Shown here: piece after piece, positions 38,138 to 47,415 of the stretch
How the letters are laid out: every line of letters begins with the position of its first letter
Numbering within the stretch: the stretch's first letter is position 1
Source of the DNA: CAVUOA01 sp963742955
GTDB lineage: Bacteria; Bacteroidota; Ignavibacteria; Tepidaquicellales; OLB5
Assembly (NCBI GenBank): GCA_963742955.1
Contig: CAVUOA010000009.1
Coordinates: 186,001-250,000, forward strand
DNA: 64,000 bases
Direction of reading: 5' to 3'
Notes under the pieces: model-generated
The model's database searches: none
Told to the model about the DNA's origin: nothing
What the model saw: only the letters and a program-made list of their open reading frames with translations
Position numbers and translations under genes: made by a program

Positions 38138-40033
38138 TTATTTTATTAACACCATCTTTCTAACTTTAACAAAAGTTTCAGTTTCAAACTTATAAAAGTA
38201 AACTCCGCTGGGGAATCTTGTGCCGTCGAATACACCTTCATAAGATCCGGGGTGTAGAAATTTGTTTACAAGAACTATGGTTTCCTGACCAAGTATATCA
38301 TAAACAGCCAGTTTTACATTTCCAGATTTTGCAATATCAAATTTTATTTTTGAAACCGGGTTAAACGGATTTGGGTAGTTGTTGTATAACTCGAATTTAT
38401 TTGGTACATCTGTGTTTACTTGTTTTACACCTACCGGGAAAGTTCCAAATTTCCAAATGGATGAATAAGGACTTACACCGTATGAGTTTTTTGCATTCAC
38501 ATGCCACCAGTAATATTTATTAGAAAGTAAATTTGCTACTACAATAGTTGAATCGGTAAGTGCTGAATCATTGTATACCATATTACTGAAGACTGAATCC
38601 AAAGCAATTTGTAATCTGTAGGTTGATGTATAAAAAGGTTTATTCCATATAAACCGAACACTTGAAGGCTCATTATAAGAACCATTTGGAGGCGATACCA
38701 GAATAGGAGGTGAAGGAGGTTGAGTGTTGCCGCAAATGGTTGTAAGAATTCCGCCGGTTCCGGTAACATAAGTAGGCGTAGTAATCGTTGGATTTTGTGT
38801 AACTACAGAAAAAGTTGGGTTCGTTGCGGTTCCACTTGAACTGAATGAACTGGATGGGGAAGTAGTGTTACCGCATGTATTTCCGGTAGTGTCAAATTTT
38901 ACGATAAACACATCTTTTCCACCTGTTCCAAAAGAACTAGTGTATCCGGCTGCGACAAAACCTCCATCTGTTGATTTTACTACGGATTGAGCCTGTTCAT
39001 CACCGGTTCCGCCAACAGTTTTACTCCATAGCAGTGTTCCGCTGCTGTTAAGTTTCACAATATACATATCATCGCCACCTGCGCCGTAAGAGCTTGTATA
39101 CCCGCCTAAAACATAGCCGCCATCTGTGGTTTGTATAACTGAACTAGCTTTATCGTAACCTGTTCCCCCCATGGTTCTTGTCCATTGTATTGCTCCGCTG
39201 CTGCTAAGCTTCACAATGTACATATCATAATTAATTGTTCCTGTGAGTGTAAACTCGCCTGCTAATGCAAAGCCGCCATCTGATGTTTGAATGATGGAAT
39301 AAACATGACTGCCTGTACCGGATTCTTCAATAAGCCTGTTCCATTGTATGTTGCCTAAGTTGTCAGTTTTTATAATAGTGAATTCGTTATATGGTCCAAA
39401 TGAATTGCTTAGTCCTGCAAATGCTAATCCGCCGTCTGCAGTCTGAATAATAGAATATGCAACTTCGTCATGTGTGCCTCCATATGTTTTGCTCCACTGG
39501 TATGTACCTGCTGAATTAAGCTTCACGATATACATATCTCCCGAAAACACCCCTCCTGTAGCTGACAAACCAGCTATTGCAAATCCTCCATCAGTGGTTT
39601 GAACAATTGAACATGCATAATCGTATGCAGCTCTGTCGATGGTTCTTACCCACTGAATTGTTCCTACCGCATCTATTTTTACTATGAACCAATCAGCGGA
39701 AGTTGTATTATAATTGTATATATCACCTGCAATTGCATACCCTCCGTCTGTGGTTTGTATGATCGAACGCGCAATATCGGTTTCTGAACTGCCGATAGTT
39801 TTTGTCCATTGAATCGTTCCGCTTCCTGTGCACTTAATTATGTACATATCCTCATAACCGGCTGCATAAGAAAACGTATAGCCTGCTATGGCAAACCCTC
39901 CGTCAGTAGTTTGTATTATTGAATTGGCTGCATCATGATTTGTTCCGCCAATAGTCTTTTGAAATTGAGGCTGGGCGGTTACGATAAGAGAATGTAAGAA
40001 AACAGTTAAAATAATTGATATCGTTTTTTTCAT
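38138..40033 (-). CDS. T9SS-exported repeat protein with sorting domain (1)
   Basis: A 631-residue secreted protein. A signal peptide is followed by seven or so 50-residue repeats of the form SIIQTTDGGFAIAG...YIVKLNSSGTIQWTKTIGG, expected to fold as a beta-propeller. Next comes a Ser/Thr-rich linker, a fibronectin-III-like domain (PPILVSPPNGSYNEPSSVRF to SPYSSIWKFGTFP) and a type IX sorting domain (NNYPNPFNPVSKIKFDI to RKMVLIK). The sorting domain directs export across the outer membrane and is removed at the surface. The start overlaps the stop of the upstream gene as ATGA. The binding target is unknown. Confidence 0.88.
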   Translation of the reverse strand: MKKTISIILTVFLHSLIVTAQPQFQKTIGGTNHDAANSIIQTTDGGFAIAGYTFSYAAGYEDMYIIKCTGSGTIQWTKTIGSSETDIARSIIQTTDGGYAIAGDIYNYNTTSADWFIVKIDAVGTIQWVRTIDRAAYDYACSIVQTTDGGFAIAGLSATGGVFSGDMYIVKLNSAGTYQWSKTYGGTHDEVAYSIIQTADGGLAFAGLSNSFGPYNEFTIIKTDNLGNIQWNRLIEESGTGSHVYSIIQTSDGGFALAGEFTLTGTINYDMYIVKLSSSGAIQWTRTMGGTGYDKASSVIQTTDGGYVLGGYTSSYGAGGDDMYIVKLNSSGTLLWSKTVGGTGDEQAQSVVKSTDGGFVAAGYTSSFGTGGKDVFIVKFDTTGNTCGNTTSPSSSFSSSGTATNPTFSVVTQNPTITTPTYVTGTGGILTTICGNTQPPSPPILVSPPNGSYNEPSSVRFIWNKPFYTSTYRLQIALDSVFSNMVYNDSALTDSTIVVANLLSNKYYWWHVNAKNSYGVSPYSSIWKFGTFPVGVKQVNTDVPNKFELYNNYPNPFNPVSKIKFDIAKSGNVKLAVYDILGQETIVLVNKFLHPGSYEGVFDGTRFPSGVYFYKFETETFVKVRKMVLIK

Positions 40034-41766
40034 TTTATTAACACCATCCTTTTTGTTTGAATGAATGTTTCTGTTTCGAGTTTATAGAAATAAATTCCGC
40101 TTGGAAAGTTGGTGCCGTTGAAATTGACTTCATAAGTGCCGGGCTGAAGTTTTTGATTGATTAGAAATGCGGCTTCGCGTCCAAGCAAATCATATATTTT
40201 CAGCTTTACATAGCCTTGTATAGGAATATCAATTTTAATTTTCGATGCCGGATTGAATGGATTAGGATAATTATTATAAAGATTGAATTTGTCAGGTGCG
40301 GTACTGCTCGTTTGTTTCACTCCGACCGGGAAAGTCCCGAATTTCCAAACCAATGAATAAGGACTTGTACCGTATGAGTTTTTTGCATTCATATGCCACC
40401 AGTAATATTTATTAGAAAGTAAATTTGCTACTACAATAGTTGAATCGGTAAGTGTTGAATCATTGTATACCATATTACTGAAGACTGAATCCAAAGCAAT
40501 TTGTATTCTGTAGGTTGATGTATAAAATGGTCTATTCCATATAAACCGAACACTTGAAGGCTCATTATATGAACCGTTTGGTGGAGAAACCAGAATAGGA
40601 GCTAGGGGTGGTGCAGGAGGAGGAGGATTTCCAGTAGGGTCTTGCTTATAGTATATTTCCCAGTTACCATCTCTTTCATCCATCCATACCACATGTACTT
40701 TTGTCCCGTTTACAGTGCTGAATGTTCTAAGTGAGTTACCTCCGGCATTTGTTAATCTTGTATCAGGCCCCCAATTTAAGCCTCCGTCTGTAGAACGTTT
40801 ATAATATACTTCGAAATTACCGTCACGGTTATCCTGCCATGTGACATGTACGTTTGAAAGGGATACTGTAATATTCGGAGCTTCCGAATAACCTGAATTA
40901 TTTGTCAGCCTGGTTTCAGGTTCCCAGTTTAAACCATTGTTTGTTGATCGTCTGTAATATATCTCTCTGTTTCCGTCGCGTTCATCTGCCCATACAACAA
41001 GGACATTAGAACCTGATACAGTTGCGGTTGTAGATTCCGAGACATAGGGGGTGCTTGATAACCTTGTATCAGGTCCCCAGCTTACCCCTTCATCAGTGGA
41101 AAGTTTGTAGTATACCTCATGAGTCCCGTCACGGTTATCGTACCAAACAATATGAACGTAAGAGCCGTATGCAGCAATTGACGGAGAATATGAAACATCG
41201 ATATTGTTTGTTAAACGAGTTTCCGTCCCCCAGCTCAATCCCTCGTCAGTTGAACGTTTGTAATATATCTCTTCGTTTCCGTCTCGTCCATCTTCCCATG
41301 TGAGATGTAAAACAGAACCGGAAAATGAAATGACAGGATTAGATGAAGAATATGTATCATTAACTGTAAGCCTTGTTTCCGTTCCCCAGTTAATTCCTCC
41401 GTCGGTTGAGCGTAAATAGAATAGCTCCCAGTGTCCATCTCTGTTATCATTCCATACAACATTCACAACTGAGCCTGAAACCGCAACTGATGCACTATGT
41501 GATTCAGCAGGTCCGTTTGAAAGACGGGTATCAGGTCCCCAACTTGCACCTGCATCTGATGAACGTTTGTAATATATATCCCAATTTGTTCTCTCATCGT
41601 GCCACACAACATGAATAACATTTCCACTTGATGCTATGTCTTTCTGATGCGGACCAGACATATATGATTGTGCTCCGTCTATTGTCAGTCTTACATCCGG
41701 CTGCCACTGAGCAAAAATTGTTGAAACAGTAAAAAAAGAAATTAATATGAATAATATCTTTTTCAT
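40030..41766 (-). CDS. T9SS-exported Asp-box/BNR repeat protein with sorting domain (2)
   Basis: A 578-residue secreted protein. After the signal peptide come about seven repeats of roughly 50 residues, each with an Asp-box-like turn (STDGGINWG, SSDAGASWG) and a VVWxDxRDGxxEIYYKRS strand, as in sialidase-type beta-propellers. Catalytic residues of sialidases are not evident, so a binding role is as likely as an enzymatic one. A fibronectin-III-like domain nearly identical to that of the next gene and a type IX sorting domain (NNYPNPFNPASKIKIDI to KRMVLIK) end the protein. Start and stop overlap the flanking frames as ATGA, so the genes form one translation-coupled array. Confidence 0.88.
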   Translation of the reverse strand: MKKILFILISFFTVSTIFAQWQPDVRLTIDGAQSYMSGPHQKDIASSGNVIHVVWHDERTNWDIYYKRSSDAGASWGPDTRLSNGPAESHSASVAVSGSVVNVVWNDNRDGHWELFYLRSTDGGINWGTETRLTVNDTYSSSNPVISFSGSVLHLTWEDGRDGNEEIYYKRSTDEGLSWGTETRLTNNIDVSYSPSIAAYGSYVHIVWYDNRDGTHEVYYKLSTDEGVSWGPDTRLSSTPYVSESTTATVSGSNVLVVWADERDGNREIYYRRSTNNGLNWEPETRLTNNSGYSEAPNITVSLSNVHVTWQDNRDGNFEVYYKRSTDGGLNWGPDTRLTNAGGNSLRTFSTVNGTKVHVVWMDERDGNWEIYYKQDPTGNPPPPAPPLAPILVSPPNGSYNEPSSVRFIWNRPFYTSTYRIQIALDSVFSNMVYNDSTLTDSTIVVANLLSNKYYWWHMNAKNSYGTSPYSLVWKFGTFPVGVKQTSSTAPDKFNLYNNYPNPFNPASKIKIDIPIQGYVKLKIYDLLGREAAFLINQKLQPGTYEVNFNGTNFPSGIYFYKLETETFIQTKRMVLIK

Positions 41767-41972
41767 TTTATTAACACCATCTTTCTTGTTTTAAAAGAAT
41801 GTTTTGGTAGGTTGAAAAAACGAAAATGAAACTGAACTAAAGCATCTTTGATACCAATAATACTATATGTATTCTCAGAAGGGATTTTAAAATAGGAATT
41901 GCAGTAATTAAAATCTCTCTCATTTTGGATTATATTTTCTTTAACCTCTGTCATGGTATAAGAGGTAATCAC
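41763..41972 (-). pseudogene. Remnant of a third T9SS gene
   Basis: A 69-codon frame ending KHSFKTRKMVLIK, the terminal residues of a type IX sorting domain. It joins the next ATG with the same ATGA junction as the downstream pair, and the first 18 or so bases past the junction are identical to the corresponding place at 40030. The rest of the frame does not look like a sorting domain or anything else I recognise. It is best read as the tail of a deleted paralogue fused to unrelated sequence. Confidence 0.55.
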
Positions 41973-42130
41973 ATAAGTGATTTGTAAATTTAGAAAATAT
42001 TAAGAGAGCATATTTTGCTTACCGGGAAAGCAGTTTAAATGTAAGCGTCAACTGAAGTAAGTATACAATTTGTTATGTTCGAAAACAATACAAATAAATT
42101 TGACGACTGAATATTTTAATTACTTGTTTA

Positions 42131-43672
42131 TTATATATAAAACCTTAGTCGTTTCCACAATTCCTTCAAGTCAACCTTTAACCCTCTGCAGATATAAATT
42201 GGAAGATTTGTTTCATAAGGCATTGCATAATGACTGTTAATTATAGAAACCTGTTTAACGTCAGTAAAAGTTTTTTCCCTGTCCTCTTTATTTCCACCTA
42301 TTACAATAAATACTTCTGTTCTGGTTGAATCATATCCCCAATGCCAGTAGCTGTTATGTGGTGAGATTGCATGAGGCAGCCCGTACTTTTTTCCGAAAAA
42401 ATCTATTGCGCCTGCTTCACCGTAATTCCTCGTATAAATTGTGCATTTCAATTGCTCCTCCGTTGCTAGAGTTTGATATACTTTTGCAACTTCCTCAGTC
42501 ATGTTTTCCCAGCCGAACATATCTGCAAAATATTGGGGCAATACACCAAGCTTTGCTGTCTCTCCGACAGATGGCGCTAACCCGATTGTATTCATATAAC
42601 TAATCAAAGTTTCGACCGGCAAAACAGGAAGTGCAAGGGGAGCAGAAAATACACCTATAAACAGAAGTAAAGTAAGCACTGCATATTTTAATTTATTTAT
42701 CCATTTGCCTTGTGTCAGTTTTTCGAGTGAATATGCTCCCAAAGCGAAAACCAGGGGAAAAACCGGTGCAAGATAATATACCTTTGACCTTGTTGAAACA
42801 AGAAACAAAAAAATTGCAAGATACATCCACCCGAAAACCCTAAACTTCTTTGCTTCCTTGAAGAAGAATAAATAATATAATGCTGTAAGCATAAGAATAA
42901 ATGAAACCGCATTCATATCCAGAATCTGTTCTTTGAGAAAACCCGCAGGAGAGAGCGGTGCATTCTTTAATGTACTTGCATTACGCATGAATTCAATTGT
43001 CGGGAACTTGTTAACAATCTCCCAAATGAGATAGGGGAGTGAAATAAGGAAAGCAATTATACTCCCGAACCAAAAATATTTATTTTTTAAATATTTCCTG
43101 TTCGGAGTAAGGATTAATCCTATGCCTAATCCAAAAAGTAAAAATAAAATTGAAATTTTGTTTTCAAATCCAATACCAACCCATAAACCGAACCAAAGCC
43201 ATAATTTAGGATTTTCAGCAGTTATAATCTTAACCAGAATGTAAATCAATATTGTCCAGAACAAAACATCAAATGAGTTCATTGAGAGAATATGAAACAG
43301 GAACAGGTATACCGGAGCAAACATTACCATTAGTGCAGCCAGTGACTGCGAAAAAACAGAACCTCCAAGCTGCTTTGTCATTTTACCGGTGATAAATACA
43401 GTTAATCCTCCTGCCATAACACTGAATATTCTTATAGCAAGCATCGATTCGCCGAAAACTCTTGTTGATATGAAAGCAATAATTGCTACAAACGGGGGCT
43501 GGTCAACATAGCCAAAAGATAAATGATTTCCGCAGGCTATGTAATACAGCTCATCGCGGAAATAATTGTATTGGTTGATAAAAATGAGATGAATAACTAT
43601 GTATGTGAGTGAGAGGCTTAATAAAACGACTGTATCATAATCCAGATGAAATTTACTTTTTACTTCATCCAT
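42131..43672 (-). CDS. Glycosyltransferase family 39 (ArnT/PMT-like)
   Basis: A 513-residue integral membrane transferase with about ten to twelve hydrophobic helices. The first extracytoplasmic loop carries the catalytic acidic pair (FRDELYYIACGNHLSFGYVD) and the QPPF motif that follows it in the PMT_2/GT39 group. These enzymes move a sugar from a polyprenyl-phosphate donor to lipid or protein on the periplasmic side. A soluble C-terminal domain of about 150 residues ends the protein. It starts 15 bases after pyrE, but a functional link to pyrimidine synthesis is not expected. Confidence 0.85.
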   Translation of the reverse strand: MDEVKSKFHLDYDTVVLLSLSLTYIVIHLIFINQYNYFRDELYYIACGNHLSFGYVDQPPFVAIIAFISTRVFGESMLAIRIFSVMAGGLTVFITGKMTKQLGGSVFSQSLAALMVMFAPVYLFLFHILSMNSFDVLFWTILIYILVKIITAENPKLWLWFGLWVGIGFENKISILFLLFGLGIGLILTPNRKYLKNKYFWFGSIIAFLISLPYLIWEIVNKFPTIEFMRNASTLKNAPLSPAGFLKEQILDMNAVSFILMLTALYYLFFFKEAKKFRVFGWMYLAIFLFLVSTRSKVYYLAPVFPLVFALGAYSLEKLTQGKWINKLKYAVLTLLLFIGVFSAPLALPVLPVETLISYMNTIGLAPSVGETAKLGVLPQYFADMFGWENMTEEVAKVYQTLATEEQLKCTIYTRNYGEAGAIDFFGKKYGLPHAISPHNSYWHWGYDSTRTEVFIVIGGNKEDREKTFTDVKQVSIINSHYAMPYETNLPIYICRGLKVDLKELWKRLRFYI

Positions 43673-43687
43673 TTTATTTTATATCTT

Positions 43688-44260
43688 TTATTTATTCGTG
43701 CTTCCGGGTTTTACTGCTTTGGAACCTGATTTGCATAAAGAACATTCCTCCGGAAAATATGTTAATACATTCATAGTAAGCAGGGGATTGAATGGAACAT
43801 CGAACTTGGCTTTGCCACTGCTTCTGTCGACAAGGCATGATAACCCGGCAATATTTGAACCATATATCTTCACTTCATCAATAACTTCCTGCACACTGCC
43901 GCCCGTTGTAATTATGTCTTCAACTATCAAAACCTTATCGGCAGGTGAGAGTGAAAAACCCCTGCGGAATTTCATCCTGCCGTCAACCCGTTCTGTAAAA
44001 ATTGATTTTACACCAAGCTGCCTTGCTGTTTCATAGGCTATTATTATCCCGCCGGTCATTGGACCTACAACTACCGTTATTCCTTTATCTTTATATTGTG
44101 AGGCAATTTCTTTGCAGAGCATTTCTGTGTAACGTGGTTGTTCAAGCACCCGGAATTTCTCTATATACTGTGGACTGTGGAGTCCCGAAGTTAGGATGAA
44201 ATGCCCTTCCATAAGAGCGCCGGATTCTTTTAATATTTTGAGTATTTCTTCCTGTTTCAT
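43688..44260 (-). CDS. pyrE: Orotate phosphoribosyltransferase
   Basis: Transfers phosphoribose from PRPP to orotate, step five of pyrimidine synthesis. At 190 residues it is the normal size for the bacterial short form. The PRPP-binding loop is VLIVEDIITTGGSVQEV, and the upstream strand VVVGPMTGGIIIAYETAR and flexible loop FRRGFSL are present. The C-terminus has a short CSLCKSGSKAVKPGSTNK tail with two cysteines. It lies between murI and the GT39 gene. Confidence 0.94.
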   Translation of the reverse strand: MKQEEILKILKESGALMEGHFILTSGLHSPQYIEKFRVLEQPRYTEMLCKEIASQYKDKGITVVVGPMTGGIIIAYETARQLGVKSIFTERVDGRMKFRRGFSLSPADKVLIVEDIITTGGSVQEVIDEVKIYGSNIAGLSCLVDRSSGKAKFDVPFNPLLTMNVLTYFPEECSLCKSGSKAVKPGSTNK

Positions 44261-44269
44261 ATTTAAATA

Positions 44270-44291
44270 GCCCTGAGCGGAGTCGAAGGGC
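44270..44291. repeat. Short REP-like palindrome between murI and pyrE
   Basis: GCCCT and AGGGC flank GAGCGGAGTCGA, giving a 5-bp stem with a 12-base loop containing CGACTCCGCTC on the other strand. It resembles intergenic palindromic repeats common in many bacteria. No T run follows, so it is not a clear terminator. Confidence 0.4.
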
Positions 44292-44320
44292 GGAAAACAG
44301 TTAATTATTTTTTGAAAGAA

Positions 44321-45145
44321 TTATAATTTTACTTTATGCACATGCTTTAATTCCTTTGATAAAAACCTCTGGCTTACTTCTTTAAACTTATGAGGAAAGT
44401 CAGATACGTAAAATACCGAATGATTTCTTTCGGTTTGTTTGTAATTATTCAGCAGGTTCTTCTTTTCAAGGATTTTCTTAACTTCTTTTGCAGTCTCTAT
44501 ACCTGAATCAATAAGCTTTACTTTTTTGCCTACGGAGTTTTGTATAACTTCCTTAAGCAGGGGATAGTGTGTGCAGCCGAGTATCAGTGTATCAATTCCT
44601 TTTTTAGGCAGCGCTTTAAGGTATTCATTCGAAACATCCTGCGCTATTTTGGTTTTATTCCAGCCGTCTTCTGCAAGCGGAACAAAAAGCGGACATGCCT
44701 GCTGGTGGACTTTCACTTTTCCGTTTACTTTCTTTAGAGCTTTTTGATACGAGTGAGAGCTTACCGTTCCCAATGTACCGATTACACCAATGCTGTTATT
44801 CGACGATGCCAATATTGCTGATTTTGCTCCCGGTTCTATTACACCTACTATTGGTATGTGAAAATGCCTTTTCAGCGTTGGCAGTGATACAGATGAAGCA
44901 GAATTGCAGGCCACAACAAGCAGCTTAATTTTTTTCTTTAGCAAAAAATACGCAATCTGAAGCGAGTAATGTATAACCGTTTCTTTTGATTTATTTCCGT
45001 AAGGCACCCGCGCCGTATCACCGAAGTAAATTATCCTCTCATCAGGAAGCAGGCGGCTGAGCTCTTTTACAACAGTTAAGCCTCCTATGCCTGAATCAAA
45101 TACTCCAATCGGTCTTGATGATTCGTCATTCTGATTGCTCTTCAT
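44321..45145 (-). CDS. murI: Glutamate racemase
   Basis: Makes D-glutamate for peptidoglycan, 274 residues. The two catalytic cysteines are C80 (VVACNSAS) and C191 (LGCTHYPLL), with the partner aspartate D17 in GVFDSGIGGLTVV and H193. Length is typical. The frame starts 1 base after the DUF6165 stop, and the order kinase-DUF6165-murI-pyrE on one strand suggests a shared transcript. Confidence 0.95.
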   Translation of the reverse strand: MKSNQNDESSRPIGVFDSGIGGLTVVKELSRLLPDERIIYFGDTARVPYGNKSKETVIHYSLQIAYFLLKKKIKLLVVACNSASSVSLPTLKRHFHIPIVGVIEPGAKSAILASSNNSIGVIGTLGTVSSHSYQKALKKVNGKVKVHQQACPLFVPLAEDGWNKTKIAQDVSNEYLKALPKKGIDTLILGCTHYPLLKEVIQNSVGKKVKLIDSGIETAKEVKKILEKKNLLNNYKQTERNHSVFYVSDFPHKFKEVSQRFLSKELKHVHKVKL

Positions 45146-45146
45146 T

Positions 45147-45545
45147 TCAGTATTTTGTATATGATTTTACTTCTCCTATGGCTGAGCCGAAAAGCTTGTT
45201 GATTTTTGTTTTGGCTTTGGCGCGCTTATCATTTAGCTTATAAACTTTTCTTGCGGCTTCTATAAACTCGCTTTCAAATTCCCTGTGCGATTCCATCGAC
45301 CGGAGGTTGTTTTCAACATCCCACAATTTCCTGTTAATTTTATACAGGTCACCCATCAATGAATTAATTTTTTTTACATGGTTAGGAAATTCAGATAGTA
45401 CCCTGTTAAATTCCTTCCTGAGCATCTTTAGCTCTTTATCAATAATATCAAGCTTCATTGAATCGTCGATTAGCTCTGCTTTTAATTCAAGTATGGTAAT
45501 TTTATCTACCAGCTCGCCGAAAGATACGGGTACTTTTACTATCAC
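45147..45545 (-). CDS. DUF6165 family protein
   Basis: A 132-residue protein, highly charged and mostly helical after the first strand. The N-terminal signature SFGELVDKITILELKAELI is that of DUF6165, a family of unknown function. The rest (KLDIIDKELKMLRKEF, MGDLYKINRKLWDVENNLR) is probably coiled coil. No signal peptide or membrane segment. The ATG overlaps the stop of the deoxynucleoside kinase by 4 bases and its stop is 1 base from murI, so it is translationally coupled to both. What links these functions is not known. Confidence 0.8.
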   Translation of the reverse strand: MIVKVPVSFGELVDKITILELKAELIDDSMKLDIIDKELKMLRKEFNRVLSEFPNHVKKINSLMGDLYKINRKLWDVENNLRSMESHREFESEFIEAARKVYKLNDKRAKAKTKINKLFGSAIGEVKSYTKY

Positions 45546-46169
45546 TTCAGTTCTTTCTGTATTTTTTCCAGTATCATTTCAAAATGCTCTTTGTTATGAA
45601 CAAAGTCAAGCTTGTCCGATTCAATTATAAGAAGCTTACCAAGTTTATAATTATTAATCCAGTGACCGTAGCTTCTGTTAAGCCTTGCTAGGTAACCGGG
45701 CTCAATACTTTTTTCAAATTCCCTGCCCCGAAGCTTTATTTGCTTAAGCAGTGTTTTTACATCGGCTTTAAGGTAAACAACAAGGTCAGGCGGTTTGAGG
45801 TAAGATGTCATTTCACGGAACAGGCTTTCATAGTTGCGGTAATCGCGTTTTTCCATTCTGCCCATAAGGTACAGGTTCTTTGCGAAAATTTCTACATCTT
45901 CGTAAATTGAACGGTCCTGAATTACAGATTTTTTATTTTCGATAATTTTCTTATGTGTATGAAACCTGTGCGATAGGAAATATACCTGCAGCTGAAAGCT
46001 CCATCGCTTCATATCACCGTAGAAATCACGCAGGTACGGGTTATTCTGAACCGATTCATAGTAAGGCGACCAGCCCATGACGGCGGGCAGCCATACCTGT
46101 TAATGACGATTTACCCGAACCTATATTTCCGGCTACCGATACAAAATATTTTTTGTTTGATTTCAGCAA
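45542..46169 (-). CDS. Deoxynucleoside kinase (frameshifted)
   Basis: Phosphorylates deoxynucleosides in the salvage pathway. The N-terminus carries the P-loop (VAGNIGSGKSSLTG) and reaches AARRHG. The frame then breaks, and the remainder from GWSPYYESVQNNPYL is one base out. Removing one base of the CCC run at 46074-46076 (plus strand) rejoins them. The body has the DRS lid-side motif (VIQDRSIYEDVEIFAKN) and the LID arginines (KLRGREFE-like IKLRGREFEKSI) of the dGK/dCK family. The start is unclear: TTG at 46169 lies just after a terminator and there is no ATG before the P-loop. It overlaps the DUF6165 gene by 4 bases. Confidence 0.8.
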
Positions 46170-46183
46170 ATTAGGTAAATAAA

Positions 46184-46213
46184 AAAACCGTTACCCTTTA
46201 GACTAACGGTTTT
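46184..46213 (-). terminator. Rho-independent terminator after rplS
   Basis: On the minus strand AAAACCGTTA and TAACGGTTTT form a 10-bp stem with a 10-base loop, followed by a T run (TTTTTTTA overall). It lies about 30 bases after the rplS stop and ends the ffh-rpsP-trmD-rplS unit just before the kinase. Confidence 0.85.
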
Positions 46214-46244
46214 TGATTTAAAATAAAATTCATTAACTACAGGC

Positions 46245-46652
46245 TCACTCTTTGTTATCGGTTGTTTCCGTATTCTCGGTTTCTTCCTGCGGGACGAGCA
46301 CTTCAGCCTGGACTTTCTCTTTAACTTTGGTAGCTGATTTACCTGTTAGTTTCCTCAGGTAATAGAGCTTTGCTCTTCTTACTTTGCCTTCGCGTATTTT
46401 CTCTATTTTTGATATGCTTGGTGAGTGAATCGGGAATATTCTTTCTACTCCTACGCCGTTGGAGATTTTTCTTACCCTGAAAGTTCTGCTGATGCCCGAG
46501 CCGCGTATTCCGATTACTATGCCCTGGAACTGCTGTATTCTTTCTTTGTCTCCTTCGATAACTTTTACATGAACAGAAACCGTATCACCGGGATGAAACA
46601 CAGGCAGGTCCGTTCTTAGCTGGGGTGACGTAACTAGATTTATCTTTTCCAT
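46245..46652 (-). CDS. rplS: Ribosomal protein L19
   Basis: Large-subunit protein at the 30S-50S interface. The 135 residues include the family core (FHPGDTVSVHVKVIEGDKER, GIVIGIRGSGISRTFRVRKI, GVGVERIFPIHSPSI) and KVRRAKLYYLRKLTGKSA. About 18 extra acidic residues rich in Glu and Thr extend the C-terminus beyond the usual 115-120. It follows trmD and ends in a strong terminator, completing the rpsP-trmD-rplS order. Confidence 0.96.
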   Translation of the reverse strand: MEKINLVTSPQLRTDLPVFHPGDTVSVHVKVIEGDKERIQQFQGIVIGIRGSGISRTFRVRKISNGVGVERIFPIHSPSISKIEKIREGKVRRAKLYYLRKLTGKSATKVKEKVQAEVLVPQEETENTETTDNKE

Positions 46653-46678
46653 TTTACTATTTCCTTAACAGAATGAGT

Positions 46679-47362
46679 TTATATATTATTTAATTTTTTT
46701 CTTTTTACTTTGCTGTACTTTTTCATTCCCTGTTCGCTGCGCCACTTTGTAATTTTCTTGTGGTCGCCTTTGAGCAGAACTTCCGGCACTTTCATTCCCT
46801 TATATTCAGCCGGCCTGGTGTAGAGTGGGGCATCGAAGCCCGCATCAGTCTGGAACGAATCCGTTAGAGCAGATTCCCCGTCACTTATTGCGCCGGGCAG
46901 AAGCCTTACAATGCTGTCTATTACAACCAGCGCGGGTATCTCTCCGCCGGAGAGAACATAATCGCCGATTGAGAGTTCCATAGTTACAAACGTATCAATA
47001 ATTCTCTGGTCAATTCCTTTATAGTGCCCGCTGATAAGCGCTATATTTTTTTTTAATGAAAGAGCGTTAACTTTTTTCTGGTTCAGCTTTTTGCCCTGGG
47101 GTGTAAGGTATATAACCTCATCATACTTTCTTTCACCGAGGAGCTTTTCCATGCATCTGAACACAGGTGCAGGCATCAGTATCATTCCCGCGCCGCCACC
47201 GAAAGGGCGGTCATCTATCTGCCTGTATTTTCCTTCGGCATAATCCCGCAAATCGTGAATGTAAATTTCTATAATTTTCTTGCTGCGTGCTCTCTTGATT
47301 ATGCTCTCGTTGAGCGGGGCAGATAATATATTAGGGACTGCGGAAATTACATCAATTCGCAT
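46679..47362 (-). CDS. trmD: tRNA (guanine-37-N1) methyltransferase
   Basis: SPOUT-class enzyme that methylates G37 of tRNAs reading CNN and GNN codons, preventing frameshifts. The trefoil-knot motifs are present (NIALISGHYKGIDQRIID, LSIGDYVLSGGEIPA), as is the substrate loop (DRPFGGGAGMILMP). The frame is open to an ATG at 47386, but family proteins begin MRIDVIS, so I place the start at 47362. The upstream GGGGAAAA could then serve as a rather distant ribosome binding site. It lies directly after khpA; the expected rimM between them is absent. Confidence 0.95.
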   Translation of the reverse strand: MRIDVISAVPNILSAPLNESIIKRARSKKIIEIYIHDLRDYAEGKYRQIDDRPFGGGAGMILMPAPVFRCMEKLLGERKYDEVIYLTPQGKKLNQKKVNALSLKKNIALISGHYKGIDQRIIDTFVTMELSIGDYVLSGGEIPALVVIDSIVRLLPGAISDGESALTDSFQTDAGFDAPLYTRPAEYKGMKVPEVLLKGDHKKITKWRSEQGMKKYSKVKRKKLNNI

Positions 47363-47415
47363 TACTAGTAAATTTTTTTTCCCCATTTAAGGGGAAGACC
47401 ATATTAATCTACGGT

